A stretch of 64,000 bases of DNA from Streptomyces sp. NBC_01210 (GCF_036010325.1 NZ_CP108549.1:7316001-7380000); one strand, 5' to 3'; shown: positions 16,934 through 26,517, counted from the stretch's first letter. Notes: a model not told the origin generated them from the sequence alone. Made by a program: numbers and translations.

Positions 16934-19318
16934 ATGGCCACCATCGGTACTCCCACCAACATCTCCCAGGGCTCCCGGACCAAGGGCGGCATCGGCGAGT
17001 CGACGCTGCGTCCCGACGGCACCCTCAAGGTCACCGGTGAGTTCGCGTACTCCTCGGACATGTGGCACGAGGACATGCTCTGGGGCCACACGCTGCGCTC
17101 CACCGTCGCGCACGCCGAGATCAAGTCGATCGACGTCTCCGAGGCGCTGGCGACGTCCGGCGTCTACGCCGTACTGACCTACGACGACCTGCCCACCGAG
17201 GTGAAGAACTACGGCCTGGAGATCCAGGACACCCCGGTCCTCGCCCACGGCAAGGTCCGCCACCACGGCGAGCCGGTGGCCCTGGTCGCCGCCGACCACC
17301 CGGAGACCGCGCGCCGCGCCGCCGCCAAGATCAAGATCGAGTACGTCGAGCTGCCGGTCATCACGGACGAGGCGTCCGCGACCGCTCCCGACGCGATCCT
17401 GGTCCACGAGGGCCGCGACGACCACCACATCGGTCATGTCCCGCACCCGAACATCGTGCACCGGCAGCCGATCGTCCGCGGCAACGCCGACGAGGCCGCC
17501 GAGCGCGCCGACGTCATCGTCAAGGGCGAGTACACCTTCGGCATGCAGGACCAGGCCTTCCTCGGCCCGGAGTCCGGCCTCGCGGTCCCCTCCGAGGACG
17601 GCGGCGTCGAGCTGTACGTCGCCACTCAGTGGCTGCACTCGGACCTCCGTCAGATCGCCCCCGTCCTCGGCCTGCCCGAGGAGAAGATCCGGATGACGCT
17701 CTCCGGCGTCGGCGGGGCCTTCGGCGGCCGTGAGGACCTGTCGATGCAGATCCACGCCTGCCTCCTGGCGCTGCGCACCGGTAAGCCGGTCAAGATCGTC
17801 TACAACCGGTTCGAGTCCTTCTTCGGGCACGTCCACCGGCACCCGGCGAAGCTCTACTACGAGCACGGCGCCACCAAGGACGGCAAGCTCACGCACATGA
17901 AGTGCAGGATCGTCCTGGACGGCGGCGCGTACGCTTCCGCATCCCCGGCGGTCGTCGGCAATGCGTCCTCACTCAGCGTCGGCCCGTACGTCGTCGACGA
18001 CGTCGACATCGAGGCGATCGCGCTCTACTCGAACAACCCGCCCTGCGGCGCCATGCGCGGCTTCGGCGCGGTCCAGGCGTGCTTCGCCTACGAGGCCCAG
18101 ATGGACAAGCTCGCGGCGAAGCTGGGCATCGACCCGGTGGAGTTCCGCCAGCTCAACGCCATGGAGCAGGGCACGATCATGCCGACCGGGCAGCCGGTCG
18201 ACTCCCCGGCCCCGGTCGCCGAACTGCTGCGCCGTGTCAAGGCCAGACCGCTGCCGCCCGAGCAGCAGTGGCTCACGGCCGGTGAGGAGGCGGACGTCCG
18301 CGCCCTGCCGGGCGGTCTGTCCAACACCACGCACGGCGAGGGAGTCGTCCGCGGTGTCGGCTACGCGGTCGGCATCAAGAATGTCGGCTTCTCCGAGGGC
18401 TTCGACGACTACTCCACCGCGCGGGTGCGTATGGAGGTCGTGGGCGGTGAGCCGGTCGCGACCGTGCACACCGCGATGGCGGAGGTCGGCCAGGGCGGTG
18501 TCACCGTCCACGCTCAGATCGCCCGCACCGAGCTCGGTGTCTCGCAGGTGACGATCCACCCGGCCGACACCCAGGTCGGCTCGGCCGGCTCCACCTCCGC
18601 CTCCCGTCAGACGTACGTCACGGGCGGCGCGGTCAAGCACACCTGCGAGAACGTCCGCGAGAAGGTCCTGGAGATCGGCCGCCGCAAGTTCGGCTCGTAC
18701 CACCCCGCGTGGGCCACCGCCGAGCTGCTGCTCGAAGGTGGCAAGGTCGTCACCGACGGCGGCGAAGTCCTCGCCGACCTGGTGGACGTACTCGAGGGCG
18801 AGTCGGTCGACCTGGAGCTCGAGTGGCGCCACCGCCCCACGGAGGCCTTCGACCTGCATACGGGTCAGGGCAACGGCCACGTCCAGTACTCGTTCGCCGC
18901 GCACCGCGCGGTCGTCGAGGTGGACACCGAGCTCGGCCTGGTCAAGGTCGTCGAGCTCGCGGTCGCCCAGGACGTCGGCAAGGCGCTCAACCCGCTGTCC
19001 GTCGTCGGCCAGATCCAGGGTGGCACCACCCAGGGCCTGGGCGTCGCGGTCATGGAGGAGATCATCGTCGACCCGAAGACCGCGAAGGTGCGCAACCCCT
19101 CCTTCACGGACTATCTGATCCCCACCATCCTCGACACGCCGACCATCCCCGTCGACGTACTCGAGCTGGCCGATGACCACGCGCCGTACGGACTGCGCGG
19201 CATCGGCGAGGCCCCGACCCTTTCGTCGACCCCGGCCGTCCTCGCGGCGATCCGGAACGCGACGGGGCTGGAGCTCAACAGGACACCGGTACGCCCCGAG
19301 CACCTCACCGGTACCTGA
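16934..19318 (+). CDS. Xanthine dehydrogenase, molybdenum-binding subunit
   Basis: 794 residues. Typical motifs in order: N-terminal aldehyde oxidase/xanthine dehydrogenase hammerhead domain (DGTLKVTGEFAYSSDM), GVGGAFGGRED (molybdopterin contact), NNPPCGAMRGFGAVQ, HTAMAEVGQGG, AGSTSASRQTY, and the C-terminal LRGIGEAPTL with the catalytic Glu. It oxidises hypoxanthine to xanthine and on to urate in the cytoplasm. It starts 5 bp after the Fe-S subunit stop. XdhC (21086-22237) is needed to insert the sulfurated cofactor. Confidence 0.92.
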   Translation: MATIGTPTNISQGSRTKGGIGESTLRPDGTLKVTGEFAYSSDMWHEDMLWGHTLRSTVAHAEIKSIDVSEALATSGVYAVLTYDDLPTEVKNYGLEIQDTPVLAHGKVRHHGEPVALVAADHPETARRAAAKIKIEYVELPVITDEASATAPDAILVHEGRDDHHIGHVPHPNIVHRQPIVRGNADEAAERADVIVKGEYTFGMQDQAFLGPESGLAVPSEDGGVELYVATQWLHSDLRQIAPVLGLPEEKIRMTLSGVGGAFGGREDLSMQIHACLLALRTGKPVKIVYNRFESFFGHVHRHPAKLYYEHGATKDGKLTHMKCRIVLDGGAYASASPAVVGNASSLSVGPYVVDDVDIEAIALYSNNPPCGAMRGFGAVQACFAYEAQMDKLAAKLGIDPVEFRQLNAMEQGTIMPTGQPVDSPAPVAELLRRVKARPLPPEQQWLTAGEEADVRALPGGLSNTTHGEGVVRGVGYAVGIKNVGFSEGFDDYSTARVRMEVVGGEPVATVHTAMAEVGQGGVTVHAQIARTELGVSQVTIHPADTQVGSAGSTSASRQTYVTGGAVKHTCENVREKVLEIGRRKFGSYHPAWATAELLLEGGKVVTDGGEVLADLVDVLEGESVDLELEWRHRPTEAFDLHTGQGNGHVQYSFAAHRAVVEVDTELGLVKVVELAVAQDVGKALNPLSVVGQIQGGTTQGLGVAVMEEIIVDPKTAKVRNPSFTDYLIPTILDTPTIPVDVLELADDHAPYGLRGIGEAPTLSSTPAVLAAIRNATGLELNRTPVRPEHLTGT

Positions 19319-19326
19319 TCCCCGCC

Positions 19327-19395
19327 TTCTCCGGGCGGCGCGCCGTGCTTGAGGAACGTCACACTTCCCGCCCGCCTGTCGCGCCGCCCGGAGAA
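19327..19395 (+). terminator. Long stem-loop after the xanthine dehydrogenase genes
   Basis: A perfect 16-bp inverted repeat (TTCTCCGGGCGGCGCG at 19327-19342, CGCGCCGCCCGGAGAA at 19380-19395) encloses 37 nt. It probably terminates or attenuates transcription between the dehydrogenase subunits and the permease gene. Confidence 0.75.
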
Positions 19396-19565
19396 CTCAA
19401 GTACTGCACCGCTCGCGGTCCTTGAAACCCAGCACCACCAGCAGTACCCGGCACCATCCAGTTCGCCTCGGGCCGTCCCCCGGGTCGTGCAGCCAGCGCA
19501 CCATCCCAAATCCCGCGATTTCAGTCCCCATGCGGGTGCCCCTGTGAACCTTGGGAGTAGGCACC

Positions 19566-21047
19566 ATGACCCAGCAGTCCCTTGAGACCAAGACCACGGC
19601 GGAGGACGCCGGCGCGGGTACGCGCCAGCCCGCCGGAAGGTCTTGGCTCGACCGGTACTTCCACATAACCCAGCGAGGATCGACCGTCGGTCGGGAGGTG
19701 CGTGGCGGCATCACCACCTTCATGGCGATGGCGTACATCATCCTTCTCAACCCGGTGATTCTCTCGGTTCCGGATGCGGCCGGTCACAGGCTCGACGGTG
19801 ATCAGCTCACCACCGCGACCGTCTTCGCCGCCGCGGCCACCACCATCGTGATGGGCTTCATCGGCAATGTGCCGCTGGCCCTCGCGGCGGGACTCAGCGT
19901 CTCCGCCGTCATGGCCTTCCAGGTCGCCCCGCAGATGACCTGGGAAAACGCGATGGGCATGTGCGTCATCTACGGCGCCGTGATCGTCCTGCTCGTTGTC
20001 ACCGGTCTGCGCGAACTGATCATGAATGCCATCCCCCTGGCACTGAAGCACGCGATCACCATGGGGATCGGCCTCTTCGTCTGCCTCATCGGCCTGGTCC
20101 AGGCGGGTTTCGTCACCTCCATGCCCGGAGACGGCGGTATCGCCGGAGCCAAGCCGATCCAGCTCGGCACGAGCGACATGCTCACCGGCTGGCCGGTGCT
20201 CTGCTTCGCCGTCACCGTCCTGCTGATCTTCCTGCTGCAGGTCCGCAAGGTCCCCGGCGCGATCCTCATCGGCATCGTCGGCGGTACGGTCTTCGCCGCG
20301 GTGGTCCACCAGTTCGCGGGCCTCGACAAGAAGGCCTGGGGCGGACTGAACGCACCCGAGATCACCGGCTCCATCGTGAGCACGCCGGACTTCGGTCTCT
20401 TCGGCAGTGTCTCTTTCAGCGGCATGGGCGGCGTCGGTGGCATCACCGTCGGCGTCATCGTCTTCACCCTGGTGCTGGCCGGCTTCTTCGACGCCATGGG
20501 CACCATCATCGGCATCGGCCAGCAGGCCGACCTCGCCGACGACAAGGGCAAGATGCCGGGCCTCAACAAGGCCCTGGCCATCGATGGTGCGGGCGGCGCG
20601 TTCGGCGGCCTGGCCGGCGCCTCCGGCCAGACGGTGTTCGTGGAGTCCACGGCGGGCGTCGGTGACGGTGCGCGCACCGGCTTCGCCAGCGTGATCACCG
20701 GCCTCGCGTTCACACTCTGCCTGTTCTTCACTCCACTCGCCCAGGTCATCCCCACCCAGGTGGCCGCCGCCGCGCTCGTCGTCATCGGATCGATGATGAT
20801 GACAAATGCCAAGCACATCGACTGGAACGACCAGGCCACCGCGATCCCGGTGTTCCTGACCACCGTGCTGATGCCCTTCACGTACTCGATCACCGCGGGC
20901 ATCGCGGCCGGCGTCATCGCCCACGTCCTGATCAAGGCCGTGCAGGGCAAGGCGCGCGACGTCGGCTGGCTGATGTGGGTGCTGTCCGTCGTCTTCCTGG
21001 CCTACTTCGCCCTTCACCCGATCGAGGGCTGGCTGGGAGTCAAGTAA
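19566..21047 (+). CDS. NCS2-family purine permease (AzgA-like)
   Basis: 493 residues from the ATG at 19566 (GGGAGTAGG upstream). About 12-14 hydrophobic segments. Family signatures are FMAMAYIILLNPVIL near the start, LAAGLSVSAVMAFQVAP, and the FDAMGTIIGIGQQADL / GASGQTVFVESTAGVGDGARTG region that lines the substrate site in AzgA-type hypoxanthine/guanine/adenine transporters. Its position between xanthine dehydrogenase and XdhC supports purine-base uptake feeding the dehydrogenase. A 16-bp stem-loop upstream suggests its expression can be uncoupled from the dehydrogenase genes. Confidence 0.9.
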   Translation: MTQQSLETKTTAEDAGAGTRQPAGRSWLDRYFHITQRGSTVGREVRGGITTFMAMAYIILLNPVILSVPDAAGHRLDGDQLTTATVFAAAATTIVMGFIGNVPLALAAGLSVSAVMAFQVAPQMTWENAMGMCVIYGAVIVLLVVTGLRELIMNAIPLALKHAITMGIGLFVCLIGLVQAGFVTSMPGDGGIAGAKPIQLGTSDMLTGWPVLCFAVTVLLIFLLQVRKVPGAILIGIVGGTVFAAVVHQFAGLDKKAWGGLNAPEITGSIVSTPDFGLFGSVSFSGMGGVGGITVGVIVFTLVLAGFFDAMGTIIGIGQQADLADDKGKMPGLNKALAIDGAGGAFGGLAGASGQTVFVESTAGVGDGARTGFASVITGLAFTLCLFFTPLAQVIPTQVAAAALVVIGSMMMTNAKHIDWNDQATAIPVFLTTVLMPFTYSITAGIAAGVIAHVLIKAVQGKARDVGWLMWVLSVVFLAYFALHPIEGWLGVK

Positions 21048-21085
21048 CTCCCCGTCGCCCCTACCCACACCTTGAGGAGACCGAC

Positions 21086-22237
21086 GTGCTGGACATCGCC
21101 GAAGAGCTGAACCGGTGGGTCGAGCAGGGCCGCGAATTCGCTGTCGCCACCGTGGTGGCGGTCGGCGGCAGCGCGCCCCGGCAGCCGGGCGCCGCTCTCG
21201 CGGTGGACAGCGAGGGCACGGCGATCGGGTCGGTCTCCGGAGGGTGTGTGGAAGGGGCGGTGTACGAGCTGTGTCGGCAGTCGCTCGAGGACGGTCTCAC
21301 CGTCCTCGAGCAGTTCGGCTACAGCGACGACGACGCCTTCGCCGTAGGCCTGACCTGCGGCGGAATCATCGACATCCTCGTCATGCCGGTACGCGCGGAC
21401 TCTCCTGCGAGGAAGGTGTTCGCGGCCGCGCTGTCCGCCGCCGCCGGAGGGGAGGCGGCGGCGGTCGCGCGGATCACCGACGGACCGGCGGAGGTCAGGG
21501 GCCGTGCGCTGCTGGTCCGGCCGGACGGTTCGTACGACGGGGTCCTCGGCGGTCACCCCGAGCTGGACCGCACGGCTGCGGCCGAGGCCCGCGCGCTGCT
21601 GGATGTCGGCCGCACCGGCACGGTCGTCATTGGCGAGGACGGCAGCCGCTGCGGACAGCCGTTGACGCTCCTGATCGAATCGAGCGTCCCGGCCCCCCGC
21701 ATGATCGTCTTCGGCGCGATCGACTTCGCCTCGGCACTGGTCCGGGTCGGCAAGTTCCTCGGCTACCACGTCACGGTCTGCGACGCCCGTCCCGTCTTCG
21801 CGACGAGGACCCGCTTCCCGGAGGCCGACGAGATCGTCGTCGACTGGCCGCACCGCTATCTGGAGTCGACGGAGGTGGACCGCCGCACTGTCCTCTGCGT
21901 CCTCACCCACGACGCCAAGTTCGACGTCCCGCTGCTCGAACTGGCCCTGAGACTTCCCGTCGCCTATATCGGCGCGATGGGTTCCCGGCGTACGCATGAG
22001 GACCGCAACAAGCGGTTGCGTGAGGTCGGCGTGACCGAACTCGAACTGGCCCGTCTGCGCTCGCCGATCGGCCTGGACCTCGGCGCGCGTACGCCGGAGG
22101 AGACGGCGCTGTCGATCGGTGCGGAGATAGTGGCTAACCGGCGCGGCGGCAGCGGAGTCTCCCTGACGGGAGCGCACACCCCGATCCACCATGACGGCCT
22201 GCAGGCCTCGGTGGGGCGGATGGGTTCGGTCGCCTGA
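21086..22237 (+). CDS. xdhC: XdhC-family molybdenum-cofactor maturation protein
   Basis: 383 residues from the GTG at 21086 (GAGGAGA upstream). The XdhC N-terminal domain (FAVATVVAVGGSAPRQPGAALAV, GSVSGGCVEGAVYELC, VGLTCGGIIDILVMPV) and the Rossmann-like C-terminal domain (RMIVFGAIDFASALVRVGKFLG, VTVCDARPVFA, AYIGAMGSRRTHEDR) are complete. XdhC binds and sulfurates the molybdenum cofactor and hands it to xanthine dehydrogenase. It starts 38 bp after the permease and likely shares its transcript. Confidence 0.92.
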   Translation: MLDIAEELNRWVEQGREFAVATVVAVGGSAPRQPGAALAVDSEGTAIGSVSGGCVEGAVYELCRQSLEDGLTVLEQFGYSDDDAFAVGLTCGGIIDILVMPVRADSPARKVFAAALSAAAGGEAAAVARITDGPAEVRGRALLVRPDGSYDGVLGGHPELDRTAAAEARALLDVGRTGTVVIGEDGSRCGQPLTLLIESSVPAPRMIVFGAIDFASALVRVGKFLGYHVTVCDARPVFATRTRFPEADEIVVDWPHRYLESTEVDRRTVLCVLTHDAKFDVPLLELALRLPVAYIGAMGSRRTHEDRNKRLREVGVTELELARLRSPIGLDLGARTPEETALSIGAEIVANRRGGSGVSLTGAHTPIHHDGLQASVGRMGSVA

Positions 22238-22494
22238 CGCCGTTTGCGGCCCTTCCGTTGCCCGGCGTGTGCCCGGCGTGCTGAATAAATTCGGTTGCCG
22301 TACGCCCGTGCGGCGGGATCTCATCAGGCGACCGGATGTCGAGGCAGAGGTGGTGCGTGTATGCCCAGGGCCCAGCGGAACCGTTCTCGCGATCGAGGAA
22401 GGCCTCCCGCTCTCGCGGTATGAACTCCCTTGATGCGAGACGGCGTTCAGAGCTGACGCCCACCCCGCGCATCACACCAGGAGTCGTGTCCACG

Positions 22495-22917
22495 ATGTCC
22501 CGCAGCACCTCACGCAAGACCCCGGGCAATGCCTCACGCAACACCCCGGGCAACACCTCCAGACGCGCCCGCACCGAAGCGCGTGCCCAGTCCTTCCGCT
22601 GCCTCCACTGCGGTCTCGACGTATCGATGACCGCAGCCGGTACCGGTCACCGCAATCACTGCCCCAACTGCCTGTGGAGCCGTCATCTCGACGACACCCC
22701 CGGCGACAGGGCTGCCGACTGCGGAGCCCGGATGGAACCTCTCGCCATCTCCGTCCGCGGCGACGGCGAGTGGGTGCTCGTCCACCGCTGCACCGGCTGC
22801 GGGGTGCTCCATGCCAACCGCACGGCGGGTGACGACAATGCCCTGCCGCTGACCCGGCTCGCGGTGCGCCCGCTGGCCCAGCCGCCGTTCCCGCTGGAAC
22901 GGCTCGGCACTCTCTGA
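22495..22917 (+). CDS. RNHCP domain-containing zinc-binding protein
   Basis: 140 residues. The name-giving motif is present as HRNHCPNCLWSRHLD, with an earlier CLHCGLD and a later HRCTGCGVLHANR that complete zinc-binding Cys pairs. The first ~30 residues are basic, Ser/Thr-rich and repetitive (RKTPGNASRNTPGNTSRR). The function of RNHCP proteins is not established; nucleic-acid binding is only a guess. The start is the ATG at 22495 (AGGAG 11 nt upstream); the GTG at 22486 is too close to that site. It converges on the TetR gene. Confidence 0.8.
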   Translation: MSRSTSRKTPGNASRNTPGNTSRRARTEARAQSFRCLHCGLDVSMTAAGTGHRNHCPNCLWSRHLDDTPGDRAADCGARMEPLAISVRGDGEWVLVHRCTGCGVLHANRTAGDDNALPLTRLAVRPLAQPPFPLERLGTL

Positions 22918-22924
22918 GGAGTGT

Positions 22925-22973
22925 CCGGATCTCGAACTGCCGCCCGCCCAAGGTCGATTGGTTCGAGATCCGG
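22925..22973. terminator. Bidirectional terminator
   Basis: A perfect 13-bp inverted repeat (CCGGATCTCGAAC at 22925-22937, GTTCGAGATCCGG at 22961-22973) with a 23-nt loop lies between the convergent RNHCP and TetR genes. Confidence 0.8.
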
Positions 22974-23047
22974 TCTCTCCGCGCCGTGGAAGAGCACGCT
23001 TCAGCCCTGTCCTCCTAAGAATTGACAGGTGCCAGACAATCGCCGCG

Positions 23048-23623
23048 TCAGTGCCGGTCGGTGCTCAGTCCGTCCAGGATGAGGTCGAGGAGACGTTCGG
23101 CCTGCTCACGCTGTTCGGGTTTTCCGGAGGCCAGAGCAATGCCGGTGAGGCCGGCGAACATGTCGGTCGCGCTGATGTCCGACCGGATGGTGCCGGCGCT
23201 TACGCCGGCGCTCAGGAGTGAGGTCAGGGCGGACAGCATCATCTCGTGGCTTTGGGCGTAGGGGTTGACGCCCGACTCGACGAGGGCCCGCAGGGCATCG
23301 GCCATGCCCAGTTTGGCGGTCGCGTAGTCGATGAAGCGGCCCATCCAGGCGCGCAGCGCCTCACGCGGCTCCATCGTGGCCAGAAGGTCGGGGGCGGCGT
23401 CGCACAGCCGGCTCAGCTCGTTGCGGTACGCGGCCTCGATCAGGATCTCCCGGGTCGGAAAGTTCCGGTAGAGGGTCCCGGTGCCTACGCCGGCTTCTTT
23501 GGCGATGCGCTCCAGGTGCGCGTCCAGTCCCTGCTCGGCGAAGACGCGCACCGCAGCGGAGAGGATCTTGTCCCGGTTGCGCTGCGCGTCGGCCCGCAGC
23601 GGGCGTCCTGTCTCTCTGGTCAT
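23048..23623 (-). CDS. TetR-family transcriptional repressor
   Basis: 191 residues from the ATG at 23623. The helix-turn-helix is typical: RNRDKILSAAVRVFAEQGLD, then IAKEAGVGTGTLYRNFPTRE. The C-terminal ligand domain (MEPREALRAWMGRFIDYATAK) resembles the actinobacterial TetR group with a SbtR-like C-terminus. It is divergent from an SDR gene, and the shared intergenic region contains AAGTGGAGGCG-type repeats. The simplest reading is a local repressor of the SDR gene and of itself, released by the SDR substrate or a related compound. Confidence 0.88.
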   Translation of the reverse strand: MTRETGRPLRADAQRNRDKILSAAVRVFAEQGLDAHLERIAKEAGVGTGTLYRNFPTREILIEAAYRNELSRLCDAAPDLLATMEPREALRAWMGRFIDYATAKLGMADALRALVESGVNPYAQSHEMMLSALTSLLSAGVSAGTIRSDISATDMFAGLTGIALASGKPEQREQAERLLDLILDGLSTDRH

Positions 23624-23646
23624 CGGCGGTCTCCTGTTGTCCCCGG

Positions 23647-23702
23647 TTGCCAAGTGGAGGCGCATCCGCTTATAGTCAATGAAGTGGCGGCGCCTCCACT
23701 TC
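23647..23702 (+). promoter_or_regulatory. Promoter with overlapping TetR-type operator
   Basis: A 22-bp near-perfect palindrome (23681-23702, half-sites GAAGTGGCGGC and GCCTCCACTTC, one mismatch) and an extra half-site AAGTGGAGGCGC (23652-23663) flank a sigma-70-like promoter reading toward the SDR gene: TTGCCA (23647-23652), 18-nt spacer, TATAGT (23671-23676). The extra half-site and the palindrome bracket the -10 element. Confidence 0.7.
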
Positions 23703-23888
23703 CACTGTAGGGCATCTGCTGCCCGCATTCGCTTCCCGGAAGGGGAAGGGCGCGCTCTCGCCCCGTATCTCCCCGCCGCCGCCGCGAGGCGGCCCAGCGC
23801 CTCCGCCTTGCCGCACGGGTGCGCGCCTGCGCGTTGTACCCACAGCGGAGCACTGCGCGGGAAACCAAGAACGTCATAGGAGAAGAAA

Positions 23889-24650
23889 ATGAATCTCTCG
23901 CTCGAAGGAAAGGTCGCCGTTGTCACCGGCGGCGCGTCGGGGGTCGGCCTGGGTATCGCCCAGGAGTTCGTTGACCAGGGCGCCCGCGTGGTCATCACCG
24001 ATCTCCAGCAGGCACAGCTGGACGAAGCAGTCGCGGTGATCGGACCGAACTGCTCCGGCATCGTCGCGGATGTCACGAATCTCGCGTCCATGGAGATGAT
24101 GTACCGGGAGGTCAAGACACGGTACGGACGGCTCGACGCGGTCGTGGCCAACGCCGGCATCGGCGCTCACGCCCCGCTCGGCTCGATCACGGAGGAGCAG
24201 TTCGACCGGACCTTCAACGTCAATGCGAAGGGTGTCCTGTTCACCGTCCAACCGGCACTGCCGCTGCTGCCGTCCGGCGGAACGGTCGTCATCATCGGAT
24301 CGACGGCTTCCATCCAGCCTCCGCGCGGGATGAGCATGTACGGCGGCGCGAAGGCCGCGGTGCGCGGTTTCATCCGGTCCTGGATCCAGGACATCAAGGG
24401 GGCGGGCATCCGGATGAACGTCCTCAGTCCCGGGGCGGTCGACACCGAGTCCCTCAGGCGCGCTCTGGAGATGGCGCAGGGAGCCGATCAGGTGGACGCC
24501 GCGATCAAGGCCATGGGGGAGGGCAACCCGACCGGGCGGATCGCGGATCCCCGCGAGATGGGCAAGGCCGCGGTGTTCCTCTCCAGCGATGCGTCGAGCT
24601 TCATCACCGGCGTGGAGCTCTTCGTGGACGGCGGCATGGCCCAGGTGTGA
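23889..24650 (+). CDS. SDR-family oxidoreductase, TetR-regulated
   Basis: 253 residues with an AGGAGAAG ribosome site. Motifs: VTGGASGVGLGIAQEF, VANAGIGAHAP, catalytic Ser in IIGSTAS, and PGAVDTESLR; the C-terminus is GVELFVDGGMAQV. The active-site Tyr-x3-Lys is MYGGAKAAV. The substrate is unknown. Organisation (divergent TetR with shared operator) suggests inducible detoxification or xenobiotic reduction. Confidence 0.88.
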   Translation: MNLSLEGKVAVVTGGASGVGLGIAQEFVDQGARVVITDLQQAQLDEAVAVIGPNCSGIVADVTNLASMEMMYREVKTRYGRLDAVVANAGIGAHAPLGSITEEQFDRTFNVNAKGVLFTVQPALPLLPSGGTVVIIGSTASIQPPRGMSMYGGAKAAVRGFIRSWIQDIKGAGIRMNVLSPGAVDTESLRRALEMAQGADQVDAAIKAMGEGNPTGRIADPREMGKAAVFLSSDASSFITGVELFVDGGMAQV

Positions 24651-24840
24651 AGCACGGGCGCCCAGTACTTCGGCCTACAACCGAACGTTGTCCACCGCAC
24701 GACGGGCCCCGAGAAGGCGGGCTGATCAGCCCCGGAGTGTCCCGAACGCCCCAGCCGTTGAACGCCGTCCCATCCCCTTCCGTATACCTGGGCGGCTCAT
24801 GTGCTTCCGCATGGGCCGTTCCGGCAGGGGAGGCAGATCT

Positions 24841-26244
24841 ATGGCCGGCAGCAATGTCACCGCACTCTTCCGCGCGTCCACCGCGCACAGCCCTTCGTAC
24901 TTCACCCTGAACAGGGCAGCCGGCGGCGAGATCACGGACTTCTGCATCCCCTGCAATCCGTACTTTCCCACCCCAGTGATGTTCGATCAGCTCGGTAACC
25001 GCTTACGCGAGATCCTCACGTACTACCCGAGCAGCGCGGACACCATCACCGCCGAGCTGTGCCAGGTGCTCGGCCTCAACCCGCAGACCGTCGCCATGGG
25101 CAACGGCTCCACCGAACTGATCACCTGGATCGACCATTTGCTGGTCAAGGAGTCGCTGGCGGTCCCCGTCCCCACCTTCGGACGGTGGACCGACCAGCCG
25201 ATGGAGACCGGCAAGCGTGTCGACATGCTCCTGCTGCCGGAGGCACGCGGTTTCGGCCTCGACCCCGAGTCCTTCGTGCAGTTCATCCGCAGCCGCGGCT
25301 CCCGCGCGGCGGTCATCTGCAACCCCAACAACCCCGATGGCGGCTACCTCCCCAAACAGCAGCTCCTCGCCATGCTCGACTCCCTCCAGGACCTGGACCT
25401 GGTCGTCGTCGACGAGTCCTTCCTCGAATTCGCGGACGCCGAACCGGAGCCGAGCGTCGCGGCGGAGGCCGTGCTGCGGACGAACGTGATCGTGCTGCGC
25501 AGTCTGGGCAAGAACTTCGGGCTGCACGGCGTGCGCTTCGGCTACCTCGTGTCGAATCCCAGCCTCGCCGCGAAGGTGCGTGCCGCACTGCCGAAGTGGA
25601 ACCTCAACTCCTTCGCCGAGACAGTGGTGTTCATGCTGAAGGAGCACCGCCAGGAGTACGCCGAGAGCCTCCAGCAGGCCCGGCGCGACCGGCAGGAGAT
25701 GACCTGGCGCCTCTCTCAGCTGCCCGGCCTCACCATCTACCCCTCGCAGGGCAACTTCCTCTATGTCCGCCTGCCGGAGGGTGTGGACGGGGCGGTCCTG
25801 CGGGACCGGCTACTCGCCGAACACGGCGTATTGGTGCGCGAGTGCAGTAACAAGGTCGGCAGCTCGAGCCGCTTCCTGCGCCTGGTGGTGCGTCCGCATC
25901 AGGACGTGATCCGGCTGATATCGGCGATGGAGCAGGTGCTGTACGGACAGCGCACCCAGGTGGCCGAACCGCCCCCGCAGCCGATGGCGCCGATGCTGGC
26001 CCAGGTGCCCGCGCCGCAGCAGCAGAGACCGCTGCAGCAGACGCCGATGCAGCAGACACCGATGCTCGCTCTGGCCCAGCAGCCGGTCGCCGCCCGGGGC
26101 CTTGCCCCGGCGGCCCGGCAGCAGAACTTGCCGCCTGCCGGCGCCATGCCCGCCGCTGTTCCCATGCCCGCCGGGTACGGGGAGACTTCCGCCGGCTACA
26201 CCTCGGGCACGGCAGCGGTGGACCGCCTGATCGCCCAGGCCTAG
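24841..26244 (+). CDS. PLP-dependent class I/II aminotransferase with unusual C-terminal extension
   Basis: 467 residues from the ATG at 24841 (GGGGAGGCAGAT upstream). The first ~370 residues are a HisC/CobD-like aminotransferase: NGSTELITWIDHL, ICNPNNPDGGYLP, VVDESFLEFADAEP, and the PLP-lysine motif VLRSLGKNFGLHGVRFGY (Lys about 224). Substrate specificity is not clear; histidinol phosphate and threonine phosphate are the known substrates of relatives. Residues ~375-467 form a Gln/Pro/Met/Ala-rich low-complexity tail (repeats such as LQQTPMQQTPM) that ordinary HisC proteins lack. It appears monocistronic and is followed by a terminator. Confidence 0.85.
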   Translation: MAGSNVTALFRASTAHSPSYFTLNRAAGGEITDFCIPCNPYFPTPVMFDQLGNRLREILTYYPSSADTITAELCQVLGLNPQTVAMGNGSTELITWIDHLLVKESLAVPVPTFGRWTDQPMETGKRVDMLLLPEARGFGLDPESFVQFIRSRGSRAAVICNPNNPDGGYLPKQQLLAMLDSLQDLDLVVVDESFLEFADAEPEPSVAAEAVLRTNVIVLRSLGKNFGLHGVRFGYLVSNPSLAAKVRAALPKWNLNSFAETVVFMLKEHRQEYAESLQQARRDRQEMTWRLSQLPGLTIYPSQGNFLYVRLPEGVDGAVLRDRLLAEHGVLVRECSNKVGSSSRFLRLVVRPHQDVIRLISAMEQVLYGQRTQVAEPPPQPMAPMLAQVPAPQQQRPLQQTPMQQTPMLALAQQPVAARGLAPAARQQNLPPAGAMPAAVPMPAGYGETSAGYTSGTAAVDRLIAQA

Positions 26245-26429
26245 GAGAGTCACCGCCCACGCCCACGCCCACGTCCGACTCCGGCTGCAGCGCCAGGCCA
26301 TCAACAGCCTCGGCACCGCACTTGACGGCCTGATGAGCGCCAAGGCGGACAGGGCCGACAGCGACGAACCGCCGCCCTGCGTCGCTTTCGTCCGCTGACG
26401 TTGCCGTCAACTACTGCCGTCAGACACCA

Positions 26430-26464
26430 CTGCAGCCCCACCAGTCACCCTGGCGGGGCTGCAG
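26430..26464 (+). terminator. Stem-loop terminator after the aminotransferase
   Basis: Arms CTGCAGCCCCACCAG (26430-26444) and CTGGCGGGGCTGCAG (26450-26464) pair over 15 bp with one mismatch and a 5-nt loop, followed by an AT-rich stretch. Confidence 0.8.
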
Positions 26465-26517
26465 ATTCAAGCGGTTCTTAGCGGACTGAAATAATGATAT
26501 CCCGGCCGGACGCTAAG

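Noticed and set aside
26259..26398. Plus-strand fragment reading RLQRQAINSLGTALDGLMSA
   Set aside because: Short coding-like stretch after the aminotransferase without a convincing start; no family recognised.
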